NCBI RefSeq assembly: GCF_045287255.1
Contig: NZ_CP137142.1
Coordinates: 2,480,001 to 2,544,000, forward strand
Origin: Henriciella sp045287255
GTDB lineage: Bacteria > Pseudomonadota > Alphaproteobacteria > Caulobacterales > Hyphomonadaceae
DNA: 64,000 nt
Direction of reading: 5' to 3'
The notes below the pieces were generated by a model. It was not told the DNA's origin and ran no database searches. It was given only the letters and a program-made list of their open reading frames with translations. Position numbers and translations under genes: made by a program. Shown piece after piece: positions 1 through 8,667 of the stretch. Each line of letters opens with the position of its first letter. Positions within the stretch are counted from its first letter, which is position 1.

Positions 1-186
1 TGGGCGGCCAAGCTCGATAACGGTCGACTTGTTCAAACCTAGGGTCATAGTTTTGGAGACCGCTGTATCACCGGGCTCCATGGTCGACACACCCATCAGG
101 TTCTGTGCCTGCGCCGAAACCGGCATGACGGTTAAAGCCAATGCCGCCGCAGCGCCTTTAAGAAGTATGGACTGCATGCGCATCAT
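1..186 (-). CDS. cpaC: Pilus assembly secretin CpaC, N-terminal part (runs off the window)
   Basis: Only the first 62 codons are present; the rest lies beyond the left edge. The visible part starts with a signal peptide ending at an AQA site about residue 25, followed by a stretch (about residues 40-62, KTMTLGLNKSTVIELGRP) typical of the N-terminal domain of CpaC/RcpA secretins of Tad/Flp pili. CpaC forms the outer-membrane channel through which the Flp pilus emerges. The ATG abuts the cpaB stop codon without any spacer, so the two are probably translationally coupled. The identification leans on the cpaA-cpaB context as much as on this short piece. Confidence 0.8.
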   Translation of the reverse strand, partial: MMRMQSILLKGAAAALALTVMPVSAQAQNLMGVSTMEPGDTAVSKTMTLGLNKSTVIELGRP

Positions 187-1017
187 CTAGCCCCCTGTGG
201 AAACATTGCCGTTGCGGAAAATCAGGACCTGGTCCCCCGTGCCGACATCGTCATCAATCAAATCCAGACGCGCGGTCGCCTCGCCATTATTGTCGCCAGC
301 ATCGGCATGGCTTCTCAAAGTCAGGGAGATTGTCCCTTTGCGGCTGGCAATCGACATCAGCTCGGCCTGCTCAGGGGTCAGTTCGAGTGTTGCAGTCGAC
401 CCCGTCAGGGCTGGCACACCATCAACCTCGCCAAACATCTGATCAATCGCCAGTACGCGCGCATTCTCCATCGCCGTCACAACGACCGTGCGGTCGACCA
501 TAGTCTCGCCCTGAAGGACTTCGACATCATAAGTCACGATCACATCCACGCGGTCATCTGGCAGAATGAAACCTGCAGAGGCAGACTCAGGTGAAATCTC
601 TAAAGAAACAGCGCGCTTACCTGGCCCTAGAAGCGCGGCCATGAAACCTGTCTCACCCTTTTGGACAATCTTCTGCGGCAGGATTGGTTCATCCGCATAG
701 ATCGTGCTGCGCACAACGCTACCAGCAAGTGTTTCCATGGCATCTGGTTGAACCGCTTCGGTAAAGAAACCCGGGTTAAGGGTCTTCTCCGGCCAATCTG
801 CCCAGGCAAAATCACTAGGCCCGATCAATGTACCAATGGGTAAATCATTGGCCGCGACCAGAACTTTTATCTGAGAAACCTCAACTTCCTTGACGATCGT
901 CGTCGGCTCGGCCGTTGTCGTCGGCGCAGGGGCATTTGCCATACCCCGGACCAGGAAGGCTGCGGCTACAGCTGCAATAGCCGCTACAGCGAGGATGATA
1001 AGGCGCATGGGTGACAT
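187..1017 (-). CDS. cpaB: Flp pilus assembly protein CpaB (RcpC family)
   Basis: A 276-residue protein with an N-terminal membrane anchor (about residues 4-24), then a SAF-type domain (about 50-115, with the VAANDLPIGTLI segment) and an RcpC/CpaB beta-rich C-terminal domain. CpaB proteins are periplasmic, inner-membrane-anchored parts of the Tad secretion machine and are thought to work with the CpaC secretin. It lies in the order cpaA-cpaB-cpaC on the minus strand, as in Caulobacter-type loci. An AAAGGAC sequence about 9 bases upstream supports the first ATG, with a second in-frame ATG three codons later. Nothing looks truncated. Confidence 0.9.
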   Translation of the reverse strand: MSPMRLIILAVAAIAAVAAAFLVRGMANAPAPTTTAEPTTIVKEVEVSQIKVLVAANDLPIGTLIGPSDFAWADWPEKTLNPGFFTEAVQPDAMETLAGSVVRSTIYADEPILPQKIVQKGETGFMAALLGPGKRAVSLEISPESASAGFILPDDRVDVIVTYDVEVLQGETMVDRTVVVTAMENARVLAIDQMFGEVDGVPALTGSTATLELTPEQAELMSIASRKGTISLTLRSHADAGDNNGEATARLDLIDDDVGTGDQVLIFRNGNVSTGG

Positions 1018-1114
1018 AGGCGTTGTCCTTTATCCCTTGAGGCAGTTAAATCTGCTCGAGTTTGGACCAATATGACGCGTCTTGCCTAAGGCGGGGTTAA
1101 TCCAAATGCCTGTT

Positions 1115-1612
1115 TTAGCTTAAGTAATTGGCAAGGAATGGAGAGCTTGGCGCAGCAGCAAAAGCGCCAATAATGATCGCCACCCCATAAGGCACGCCCT
1201 GCCCTTTCTGGAGCGTCTCATAGGCATAGAAAGGCGCGGTCTCAGCTGGCACCACACGGCGTGAGAAGTAAACGATGATTGCGAGCGCTGCCCCCGACAA
1301 GGTCATCGCATAGAAGAAGCTCATCAGGTCATTTGGTCCAAGCCAGAGAATGATGCCCGGGATCATCTTTGCATCCCCACCGCCGAAGACGCCCAGCATG
1401 AACAGCAAGACACAGGCTGCAAATGCAATCGTGGCCGCCAGAACATGCCAGCCAATAACCTCCCAGCCTGGCATCAGAACAATCGCTGCAGGAATGAACA
1501 GGAAGGCCAACCAGGCATTCAGCCAGTTTGGTATGGTCAGGGTCGCAATATCCTTAAGCGCCGCATAAAGACACAAAGCGAAAAACAGGCCTGCGAATAT
1601 ATTCGTTACCAT
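1115..1612 (-). CDS. cpaA: Prepilin peptidase CpaA (A24 family)
   Basis: A 165-residue polytopic membrane protein that should cleave the leader of the Flp prepilin encoded just upstream. The second aspartate of the family's GxGD motif is in FGGGDAK (about residues 88-94). The first catalytic aspartate expected near the N-terminus is in the KDIATLTIPNW segment. It is the short archaeal/Tad-type form, without the N-terminal methylase part of PilD. The ATG at 1612 is preferred over an in-frame TTG two codons upstream because GGAG sits about 7 bases before it. It is followed by cpaB after 97 bp. Confidence 0.88.
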   Translation of the reverse strand: MVTNIFAGLFFALCLYAALKDIATLTIPNWLNAWLAFLFIPAAIVLMPGWEVIGWHVLAATIAFAACVLLFMLGVFGGGDAKMIPGIILWLGPNDLMSFFYAMTLSGAALAIIVYFSRRVVPAETAPFYAYETLQKGQGVPYGVAIIIGAFAAAPSSPFLANYLS

Positions 1613-1703
1613 AACCAAACTCCACTATTTCAGGGACCTAACCATAAAAGCCTGAAAGAAGGCTTACACTTCGGAGGGAGGCTCTGATGGGCCTTTTGTC
1701 CAT

Positions 1704-1732
1704 AAAGAAAGCCGCCGAGTAATCTCGGCGGC
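1704..1732 (-). terminator. Rho-independent terminator after the Flp pilin gene
   Basis: A perfect 9-bp stem (GCCGCCGAG/CTCGGCGGC) with a 4-base loop is followed on the minus strand by TTTCTTT. It lies 32 bp past the pilin stop codon and before cpaA. It would let pilin mRNA accumulate above the assembly genes downstream. Confidence 0.85.
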
Positions 1733-1763
1733 TTCCAACCATGATATCGTCAAATGATATCTA

Positions 1764-1931
1764 TTAAGGCGCTGGGCGTGCAGCCATAGCATCTGAAACA
1801 TCAGTGAAGGTTGCAGCTGTCTCGCCACCAAGAGTAGAAACTGCAGTGATAATCGCAACAGCGATCAGGGCAGCAATCAGACCATACTCAATGGCAGTGG
1901 CACCAGATTCATTCTTAAAAAACTTACGCAT
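1764..1931 (-). CDS. pilA: Flp-type pilin (PilA)
   Basis: A 55-residue Flp pilin. A short basic leader (MRKFFKNESG) precedes the mature start ATAIEYGLIAALIAVAIITA, with glycine at -1 and glutamate at +5, the signature of class IVb Flp pilins cleaved by CpaA. The rest is the usual short tail ending in ARPAP. The reading frame closes with tandem stops (TAA TAG). It is the first gene of the minus-strand pilA-cpaA-cpaB-cpaC series and is insulated from cpaA by a strong terminator. This is the major subunit of an adhesive Flp pilus. Confidence 0.95.
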   Translation of the reverse strand: MRKFFKNESGATAIEYGLIAALIAVAIITAVSTLGGETAATFTDVSDAMAARPAP

Positions 1932-1965
1932 TTGGAAACTCCATCATCATGCAGGTTGTCGACGT

Positions 1966-1980
1966 CCCGAGCTTGTCGGG
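1966..1980 (-). other. Hairpin in the leader of the pilin mRNA
   Basis: A short hairpin (CCCGA, 5-base loop, TCGGG) lies 35 to 49 bases upstream of the pilin start codon. On the plus strand it is followed by six T residues, so it looks like a terminator in that direction, but no plus-strand gene precedes it. It could be a stabilising 5' leader stem of pilA or the end of an unseen plus-strand transcript. Confidence 0.4.
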
Positions 1981-2200
1981 TTTTTTATTCCCGGAACGAG
2001 AACAGGTTTACCGCACCGGGCTGAAGATGACGTAAACTGAAACAAAAACTTCGTTTATGTTCCGCAAGTGAATGTTAACGATTAAAACACGCCAGAACGC
2101 CCGTCTTCTCTGGGACTGGGTAACCTCGGATATCGATCTTAGGATTCAGGAAAGGCTTTTGTTGCACTTTAACGCTAATGCGTCGCCTGGAGCCTTAACC

Positions 2201-2638
2201 ATGACCTCTTTGAAGAAACTTGCCGCCCTTAGCGTATCCGCCATTCTGCTCGCCGGAAGCGCTGTTGCGGGTCAATTCACTGTTGAGAGTGGAAAAACGA
2301 AACAACTTCGCTTGAAAACAGACGCTGCCAGCGTGGTGATCGGTAACCCGAACATTGCAGATGTCGCCGTGGCGAATGGCAAACTGCTATTTGTGTCAGG
2401 TAAAGTGTTTGGCACAACCAACCTTCTGGTCTTCGATTCAGCGGGCAACACTATCTATTCTGCAGACGTTGTGGTGACCACGAACACCGCCAATCTGGTT
2501 ACTGTCAATCGCGCCGGGGCCAACTACTCCTATGACTGCGCGCCTGATTGCAGAGCTGGACTGGCTGTCGGAGATAGTGAGGATCATTTCCAGAGTGTCT
2601 ATACTCAGATGGACCAGCAGAAAGACCTCAGCGAATAA
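2201..2638 (+). CDS. Secreted stand-alone secretin N-domain protein (pilus assembly N-terminal domain family)
   Basis: A 145-residue protein with a signal peptide (residues 1-23, ending SAVAG) and one domain resembling the N-terminal domain of CpaC/RcpA secretins (about 25-100: GNPNIADVAVANGKLLFVSG, then GTTNLLVFD). There is no secretin channel domain. A C-terminal tail has two cysteines (C113 and C117, C-A-P-D-C). The ATG at 2201 is chosen because a signal peptide follows it and GGAG lies 8 bases upstream; the open frame continues to 2072 but that extension is not protein-like. It is divergent from pilA and ends at a strong terminator. A periplasmic helper of the Tad secretin is a reasonable inference. 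Confidence 0.8.
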   Translation: MTSLKKLAALSVSAILLAGSAVAGQFTVESGKTKQLRLKTDAASVVIGNPNIADVAVANGKLLFVSGKVFGTTNLLVFDSAGNTIYSADVVVTTNTANLVTVNRAGANYSYDCAPDCRAGLAVGDSEDHFQSVYTQMDQQKDLSE

Positions 2639-2666
2639 GCGTGAGCGTTGAAAGCCTCAAAACAAC

Positions 2667-2702
2667 AAACCGCGTGACCTTATCAAGGTTGCGCGGTTTT
2701 TT
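2667..2702 (+). terminator. Terminator between convergent genes
   Basis: A long stem (AAACCGCG paired with CGCGGTTT, then ACCTT paired with AAGGT) ends in a T run on the plus strand. The A-rich left flank makes it usable from the minus strand too. It closes the secretin-domain gene and abuts the stop codon of the RodZ-like gene. Confidence 0.85.
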
Positions 2703-3516
2703 AGTCCTGAGTCGCTTCGGCAAGCTGCTCGCGTCGTAAAGTTACCAGCTGTTGAGCCATGGTATCGACGCTCAAGGAATAGATGGGGCTATCGGCCTGC
2801 CCCATTGGCATGATCTGTTCGCCATCAAGAGCCCAAACAAAAGCATTTGGATTACGCGCTGTCACGGTCCAGCCTGCATCCATACGTGGGTAGTAAACTT
2901 CCCCTCTCGCCATCGTCCGACTGCGAAAGATGGTTCCATCAGAACCGCGCACTTCAATCCACGCAGGCTTTAAGGCCACAATAGACAGCTCCGCCACACG
3001 CACACGGTCCAAATCCTGAATCGACTGGTCCATCCGACTCGTCGCCATCTCTCGCTCTATCAGACGCTTTGAAACAGGAATCTCTTGAACCGAAGCAGAC
3101 CGCTCCCCTCCGATAAGGGTCAACGCACCGCCCGCGATCAGGAATAACGCGGTTAAAGCCAGAACGGGCAACGCCGTCCCACCAACAAGGCGCCCAAATG
3201 AGACCGGGCTATGTTCAATCCGCTCAACATCCATCATGCTGCGCTGCTGGGCAAAACCATCAGCAATGTCTTTATCCGGCAGGCCGAGGGCACGGGCATA
3301 GCGGGCGGCCTGCATGCGCACGACAGTCGGGGACAAGTCGCCCGTCTCCATCGCTTCCAACGCTTTGAGCGTATCAATCGACTGGTGCGTGCGCGCAGCC
3401 ACGTCTTTCAGGCTCTCACCGGCCTTTTCGCGCGCCTCCTGCAATTGTTCACCGGGTGTCAGAACGGGTGGCTCCTGCTCTGTCTCATGAGTTGAATTTT
3501 CAGAAGAGTCAGACAT
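2701..3516 (-). CDS. RodZ-like helix-turn-helix membrane protein (DUF4115)
   Basis: A 271-residue protein with an N-terminal cytoplasmic helix-turn-helix of the HTH_25 type (about residues 20-90: GEQLQEAREKAGESLKDVAART), one transmembrane segment (about 115-137) and a C-terminal DUF4115-type periplasmic beta domain (about 175-260). This is the layout of RodZ, which ties MreB filaments to the cell-wall elongation complex. It is 24 bp downstream of ptsP on the same strand and probably co-transcribed. Alphaproteobacterial members are often annotated only as HTH proteins, so the cell-shape role is an inference from domain order. Confidence 0.8.
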   Translation of the reverse strand: MSDSSENSTHETEQEPPVLTPGEQLQEAREKAGESLKDVAARTHQSIDTLKALEAMETGDLSPTVVRMQAARYARALGLPDKDIADGFAQQRSMMDVERIEHSPVSFGRLVGGTALPVLALTALFLIAGGALTLIGGERSASVQEIPVSKRLIEREMATSRMDQSIQDLDRVRVAELSIVALKPAWIEVRGSDGTIFRSRTMARGEVYYPRMDAGWTVTARNPNAFVWALDGEQIMPMGQADSPIYSLSVDTMAQQLVTLRREQLAEATQD

Positions 3517-3540
3517 TGAGCGGCCGCAAGCAAACAGGAA

Positions 3541-5799
3541 TCAGGACAGTTTGATACCCTGATAATCTATAAGCTCTAAAATTCCGTTGCGCAAAAGCGG
3601 TTCACGCGCAGATAGCAGGTCTGCAAAATCAGAGCCGAACCGGGTCAGGTCCAGACTGCGGATCATATCCTTAACCGGGCCAATGCCACCTGCCGGCATT
3701 GAGAGGTTATGATAGCCAAGCGCGATCAGGCAGAGGGCCTGTATCGGATGGCTGGCTGCTTCCCCACAAATCGAGACAGGAATGCCGAGATGCTGACAAG
3801 TCTCATGCACCTGCCCGAGGAAGCGCATGACCGGGCGCGACACGAAAGGATAGCGCTCAGAAACATGCGGGGTCATCCGGTCTGCGGCATTGAAGAATTG
3901 CAGCATGTCATTTGTCCCGATTGAGACGAAATCAACCTCATTACCCAAATCCTCCAGCGCAAAGGCAAAAGCCGGCGTTTCCAGCATCGCGCCAATGCGG
4001 ACACTGGTCGGGGTGCCCATATCCTGGGCTTGGCTATGCTCTAATTCCCGTTCGAGTAAGGCCCGCGCCTGCCGGAACTCATGCGCACTGGTGACCATTG
4101 GGAACATTACAGTCAGATCGTGGCCATCCGCGGCGCGCACCAGAGCCCGAAGCTGCCGCCTGAACAGGCCAGGATGATCGAGCGCAAACCGCACCGAGCG
4201 CCAGCCCAGCGCCGGGTTCTCCTCACGCCCCTCATTCAGATTGGGCAGCATCTTGTCCCCACCAAGATCAAGCGTGCGGAAATAGACCGGGCGCCCCCCT
4301 GCCCCTTCCAGCACTTTGGTGTAGAGCGCGATCTGATCACCGACTTTCGGCAATGTGTCAGACATCAGGAATTGAAACTCGGTCCGGAATAAACCGATTC
4401 CGTCAGCGCCTGTCGTTTCCAGATGGTCTAGATCAATTGCGAGCCCCGCATTCAACATCAGTCGAATACGCTGCCCGTCCTTGGTCTCCGCCGGAACATC
4501 CTTGAGCGCGGCATAAGCAGCCTGACGCTCAGTGCGCAGGTTTTGCCGTGTCTCAAACGCTTTAAGCAAATCCTCGTCCGGGCGCAGGTGGACCGTGCCA
4601 TCCTCACCATCGACAATGATCGGGTCGCCGCGAGAGACCTGCGTGAGCAGACCATCAATGCCCCCCACGGTGGGAATACCAAGGCCGCGCGCGACAATCG
4701 CCGCATGGCTTGAGGTTGCAACTTCTTCCAGCACGATCCCGGCAAGGCCGGAGCGGCCATAATCAAGCAATTCTGCCGGACCAAGGCGGCGTGCCACCAG
4801 AACCTCTGGGTCCGAACCATTCTGCCCAATGGATGCCGTCTCTGAACCCGCCAAAATGCGCAGCAGGCGGTTATCCAAATCCTCCAGATCATGGAGGCGT
4901 TCGCGCATGTACGGGTCTTTGACCTTCTCAAACCGCGCGCGGTGTTCGCGGCGAAGACGGTCAATCGCCGCCTCAGCGGTCAGACCGCCCCGTATCCCTT
5001 CAAACAGTTTCTCAGCCCAGGTCGGGTCCGACGCAAGCAGCTTGTACGCTTCAATCACTTCGCGCGGTTCGCCCCACAGGCCGCCAATTTCTGCGGCTAG
5101 CATGCGATCGATTGAGAGATGTAATTCTTCCAGCGCGCTCTCGAGGCGGTGTTCTTCCTCGCTGACACTTTCGGCAAAGAATTTCGCCGCCGGGATCACC
5201 GGGTCATGCAGGCGCACCTGCCCCATGCCAAGGCCATCGCAGAGGACACGGCCTTTCAGATTTGTTGCCCGGCCTGCCTTGGCCGCCTCGCTCTGCTCTG
5301 GCCCGCCATCACTGGCCGCCACAATCTCAGCCAGAACCATGGCAATGGTTTGCAGGCTATCAATCTCATCATCCTGATAGAGCCGCTGGGTCTGGTTCTG
5401 TACGGTCAGGATGCCTGCCACCCGGCCACCGCGCAGGATCGGCACACCGAGGAAGGCATTGTACGGGTCTTCGCCGGTCTCCGGGCGATAGGAAAAGCTT
5501 GGATGGCGCGGCGCGTCCTGAATTGAAAGCGGCTGCGCCGTCATAGCGATTTGCCCGACCAGCCCCTCATTCATTGCCAGGAAGGTGCGATGTACCGCGT
5601 CCTGCCGCAGGCCCTCTGTCGCGATCAACTCCAGGCGGTCATCATTGGTCCGGCGATAAATCGAGCAGACATCGGCCACCATGGTCCCGGCAATCAGGCG
5701 CACAATCTGCTTCAGCCGCGTCTCTGTATCGAGATCGGCCGCCATTACAGCGCGCAGGCGGTTCATCAGAAGCCGCGGAATGGAAAAACTGTCAGGCAT
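3541..5799 (-). CDS. ptsP: Phosphoenolpyruvate-protein phosphotransferase PtsP (EI-Ntr)
   Basis: A 752-residue enzyme I of the nitrogen PTS. An N-terminal GAF domain (about residues 1-160) is the hallmark that separates PtsP from sugar-PTS enzyme I. Then come the PEP-utiliser N domain (about 175-300), the swivelling phosphohistidine domain with ATSSHAAIVARGLGIP (about 365-380) and the PEP-binding TIM barrel ending with the catalytic-cysteine segment ICGEAASHP. It passes phosphate from PEP to the NPr/EIIA-Ntr relay, a regulatory chain rather than a transporter. It lies 26 bp downstream of lysC, a common alphaproteobacterial pair. Confidence 0.94.
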   Translation of the reverse strand: MPDSFSIPRLLMNRLRAVMAADLDTETRLKQIVRLIAGTMVADVCSIYRRTNDDRLELIATEGLRQDAVHRTFLAMNEGLVGQIAMTAQPLSIQDAPRHPSFSYRPETGEDPYNAFLGVPILRGGRVAGILTVQNQTQRLYQDDEIDSLQTIAMVLAEIVAASDGGPEQSEAAKAGRATNLKGRVLCDGLGMGQVRLHDPVIPAAKFFAESVSEEEHRLESALEELHLSIDRMLAAEIGGLWGEPREVIEAYKLLASDPTWAEKLFEGIRGGLTAEAAIDRLRREHRARFEKVKDPYMRERLHDLEDLDNRLLRILAGSETASIGQNGSDPEVLVARRLGPAELLDYGRSGLAGIVLEEVATSSHAAIVARGLGIPTVGGIDGLLTQVSRGDPIIVDGEDGTVHLRPDEDLLKAFETRQNLRTERQAAYAALKDVPAETKDGQRIRLMLNAGLAIDLDHLETTGADGIGLFRTEFQFLMSDTLPKVGDQIALYTKVLEGAGGRPVYFRTLDLGGDKMLPNLNEGREENPALGWRSVRFALDHPGLFRRQLRALVRAADGHDLTVMFPMVTSAHEFRQARALLERELEHSQAQDMGTPTSVRIGAMLETPAFAFALEDLGNEVDFVSIGTNDMLQFFNAADRMTPHVSERYPFVSRPVMRFLGQVHETCQHLGIPVSICGEAASHPIQALCLIALGYHNLSMPAGGIGPVKDMIRSLDLTRFGSDFADLLSAREPLLRNGILELIDYQGIKLS

Positions 5800-5825
5800 G
5801 ATGCCTGTTCACTTGGCAGACCCGC

Positions 5826-7076
5826 TTAGTCGGCGTCAAGGTCAAACGCGGTGTGAAGCGCGCGAACCGCCAGTTCTGTATAATCTGCATCAATCAGCAC
5901 TGAAATTTTAATCTCAGAGGTCGAGATCACATCAATGTTGATATTCTTCTGGGCGAGCGCCTCAAACATGGTTTCGGCGACCCCGGTATGGCTCTTCATA
6001 CCGACCCCGATCACGGAAACCTTGGCGACATCGCGGGTGACTTCCATTTTTTCAAACCGAACTTCATCGCCGTGATCAGAAAGGACTTTTTCAGCCTTCG
6101 CGCTATCAGCGCTGGTACAGGTGAAGACCATGTTGGCGCGGCCCTCGCCACGTGCATTGGCCTGAACGATCATGTCCACATTCACCCCGGCGCGCGCCAT
6201 CAGCGTAAACAGGCGCGCAGACGTACCCGGCTTATCTTCCATCCCGAACAGGGTGATTTTTGCTTCATCGCGCGAATAGGTTACGCCGTTTACAACCTGC
6301 TTTTCCACAATCTCATCCTCGCTACACACCAGTGTTCCGGGATTATTGTCCCCGGGTCCTGCAAAACTTGATAATACGCGCACCAGAACGCCATGGTTCA
6401 TGGCAAGCTCAACCGACCGCGTCTGAAGCACTTTTGCTCCAAGTGAGGCCATTTCCAGCATTTCCTCGTAAGAGACTTTTTCCAGCCGTGTCGCGTTTGG
6501 CACGATCCGCGGATCGGTCGTGTAAACACCGTCAACATCAGTATAAATATCGCAGCTATCTGCACCGAGCGCCGCAGCAACCGCCACCGCAGTCGTATCA
6601 GACCCACCGCGTCCGAGTGTCGAGACGCGGCCATTCTCGCTAATGCCCTGAAAGCCCGCAATCACTGCGATCTCTCCGGCATCAATCGCTGCGCCGAGAC
6701 CGCTATCCTCATCAAAGCCATCAATCCGTGCAGCGCCATGGCCTTCACGCGTCTTCATTCGCATCTGCCAGCCCAGCCAGCTGCGCGCCTTATGGCCACG
6801 TTTGCGCAAAGCCAGCGCCAGAAGACCGCTCGTCACCTGCTCACCAGACGCCACGACGACATCATACTCGTCGTCAAAGTCATCCCCATTAACTGTGTCA
6901 CCCGCTGCGCCTTTGGCGAGGCCAACCAGCTTATTGGTCTCCCCGGCCATCGCCGAAACGATCACGGCCAGCTTCTCGCCCATTTTCGCACGGGCGGCCA
7001 CGAGATCGGCCACATGCGCGATCCGGTCCAGGTCTGCGACAGAGGTGCCGCCAAATTTCAGAACAGTGCGCGCCAT
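5826..7076 (-). CDS. lysC: Aspartate kinase
   Basis: A 416-residue aspartokinase, the first step of lysine, threonine and methionine synthesis. The N-terminus MARTVLKFGGTSVADLDRI is the family's KFGGTS nucleotide/aspartate site, and two ACT regulatory domains occupy about residues 265-410 (KITLFGMEDKPGTSARLF; KVSVIGVGMKSHTGV), the usual site of lysine/threonine feedback inhibition. The ATG at 7076 is preferred; the open frame extends 13 codons upstream but the conserved start is here. It is divergent from ubiG and precedes ptsP. Confidence 0.95.
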   Translation of the reverse strand: MARTVLKFGGTSVADLDRIAHVADLVAARAKMGEKLAVIVSAMAGETNKLVGLAKGAAGDTVNGDDFDDEYDVVVASGEQVTSGLLALALRKRGHKARSWLGWQMRMKTREGHGAARIDGFDEDSGLGAAIDAGEIAVIAGFQGISENGRVSTLGRGGSDTTAVAVAAALGADSCDIYTDVDGVYTTDPRIVPNATRLEKVSYEEMLEMASLGAKVLQTRSVELAMNHGVLVRVLSSFAGPGDNNPGTLVCSEDEIVEKQVVNGVTYSRDEAKITLFGMEDKPGTSARLFTLMARAGVNVDMIVQANARGEGRANMVFTCTSADSAKAEKVLSDHGDEVRFEKMEVTRDVAKVSVIGVGMKSHTGVAETMFEALAQKNINIDVISTSEIKISVLIDADYTELAVRALHTAFDLDAD

Positions 7077-7172
7077 TGCCGCCTCGCTTTTGCTCCATAT
7101 CTCAGTCAATAACAATTCAGACGCGCCTCTTTAGGGCGCTCGCGGCAAAACCGCAATCAGGATCGCTAAAAC

Positions 7173-7955
7173 ATGACCCAAACTGCGACAAAAGAGAAAA
7201 ATACACCTACGACCCCAACGATTGACCCCGCTGAAGTGGAAAAATTTTCCGCTATCGCGGCGGAATGGTGGGACCCAAAGGGCAAATTCAAACCACTGCA
7301 TCGGTTCAACCCGGTCCGTCTGGGCTTCATCCGCGACACGGTTGAGGACCATTTCGGCCTTGAACCAAAAGCGCGAAAGCCATTTGAAGGGCTTCGCTTC
7401 CTCGACATTGGCTGCGGCGGCGGCCTTGTCAGCGAGCCGATGGCGCGGCTTGGCGCAGACATGGTCAGCGTTGATGCCAGCGAAGCCAATATCAAAACGG
7501 CGATGACTCATGCACAAGAAGTCGGCGTTAACATCGACTATCGCGCTGGCACGGTCGAGGGCCTGCTGGAAGCGGGCGAACCGGCTTTTGATGTCGTCCT
7601 TAATCTGGAAGTGGTCGAGCATGTCGCCAATCCGGCGGATTTCCTGTCGCAATGCGCGCGGCTGGTTAAACCCGGTGGCCTGATGATCGTTGCCACGATC
7701 AACCGCACGGCAAAGGCGTTTGCACTGGCCATTGTTGGCGCGGAATATGTCCTGCGCTGGCTGCCCACGGGCACGCATGAATTCGACAAATTGGTGAAGC
7801 CATCCGAAATCGATGCAGCGCTTTCTGGCGCTGGGATGATGACGCAAGCGCCACAAGGGGTCGGCTTCAATCCGATTACCGACGAGTGGCGTCTCTCCAG
7901 TGACACAAAAGTCAACTATATGATGATCGCAACTCGACCAAAGGCTGCGATGTGA
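7173..7955 (+). CDS. ubiG: Ubiquinone biosynthesis O-methyltransferase
   Basis: A 260-residue class I SAM-dependent methyltransferase. The SAM motif FLDIGCGGG is at about residues 76-84, and the N-terminal EVEKFSAIAAEWWDP block and HRFNPVRLGFI are UbiG signatures. UbiG performs both O-methylations in ubiquinone synthesis at the inner-membrane surface. The lysC/ubiG divergent arrangement is common in Alphaproteobacteria. Its stop codon overlaps the GTG start of the next gene by three bases, so the two are probably translated together. Confidence 0.94.
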   Translation: MTQTATKEKNTPTTPTIDPAEVEKFSAIAAEWWDPKGKFKPLHRFNPVRLGFIRDTVEDHFGLEPKARKPFEGLRFLDIGCGGGLVSEPMARLGADMVSVDASEANIKTAMTHAQEVGVNIDYRAGTVEGLLEAGEPAFDVVLNLEVVEHVANPADFLSQCARLVKPGGLMIVATINRTAKAFALAIVGAEYVLRWLPTGTHEFDKLVKPSEIDAALSGAGMMTQAPQGVGFNPITDEWRLSSDTKVNYMMIATRPKAAM

Positions 7956-8563
7956 CGACCCTATCAGACCCTCAGGATGTGCTCGATTATTGGCTTGGCG
8001 ATACGATTGATCATGCCAGTGCTGTCGAAGAGAAACACAAGCTGTGGTTTGGAAAATCCTTTGAAACGGACAAGGATATTGCAGACCGTTTCCTGTCCCT
8101 GATCGCGCCTCTGGCGGATGGTCTTGCCTATGACTGGGCCGAGCAAGGGCCGAAACAACGTCTCGCCGCGATCATCGTGCTGGATCAGTTCAGCCGGAAC
8201 CTGTTCCACGACAGCCCGCTTTCCTTTGCTCACGATCGTATCGCGCTTGGCCTCACCAAAGAGGCGCTGATGAGCGGCGAGGATAAAACCCTCTCAGAGG
8301 TTGAGCGCATTTTCCTCTATATCCCGCTGGAACATTCCGAGCGGATGGCCGATCAGGATCTCTCGATCCAGATGTATACAAAGCTCGTCGAAACCGCGCG
8401 ACCAGAATTCAAGGATTTGTGCGAAAACACACTCGATTACGCCCACAGGCACCGCGATGTGATAAAGCAATTTGGCCGCTTTCCCCATCGCAACAAGGTT
8501 CTGGGCCGAACAAATACGCCAGAAGAGGCAGAGTATCTCTCCAAACCGGGCGCCGGCTTCTAA
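7952..8563 (+). CDS. DUF924 family protein
   Basis: A 203-residue soluble protein of the DUF924 family (a helical, TPR-like fold of unknown function). The recognisable core is LAAIIVLDQFSRNLFHDSPLSFAHD (about residues 68-92) and the later EHSERMADQDLSIQMY. The GTG start overlaps the TGA of ubiG, which favours this start over any later ATG and implies translational coupling. The family often sits next to housekeeping genes; no biochemical role is established and I infer none. Confidence 0.85.
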   Translation: MTTLSDPQDVLDYWLGDTIDHASAVEEKHKLWFGKSFETDKDIADRFLSLIAPLADGLAYDWAEQGPKQRLAAIIVLDQFSRNLFHDSPLSFAHDRIALGLTKEALMSGEDKTLSEVERIFLYIPLEHSERMADQDLSIQMYTKLVETARPEFKDLCENTLDYAHRHRDVIKQFGRFPHRNKVLGRTNTPEEAEYLSKPGAGF

Positions 8564-8667
8564 GACCATTATCCTGCAATCTGAGTCTTTTGGCGGATTG
8601 CAATTGCGCGCTGGATGACTAGGTTGCGGCGACATTGAATTTAAGCTGACACAGGCAAGATTTTCCC

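Noticed and set aside
2075..2085. TTAA-N3-TTAA upstream of pilA as a CtrA box.
   Set aside because: Spacing is 3 rather than 7; the nearest N7 reading has a mismatched second half (AACA).
2072..2200. N-terminal extension of the secretin-domain protein to 2072.
   Set aside because: The extra residues precede a good signal peptide and are not conserved-looking; the ATG at 2201 has GGAG at proper spacing.
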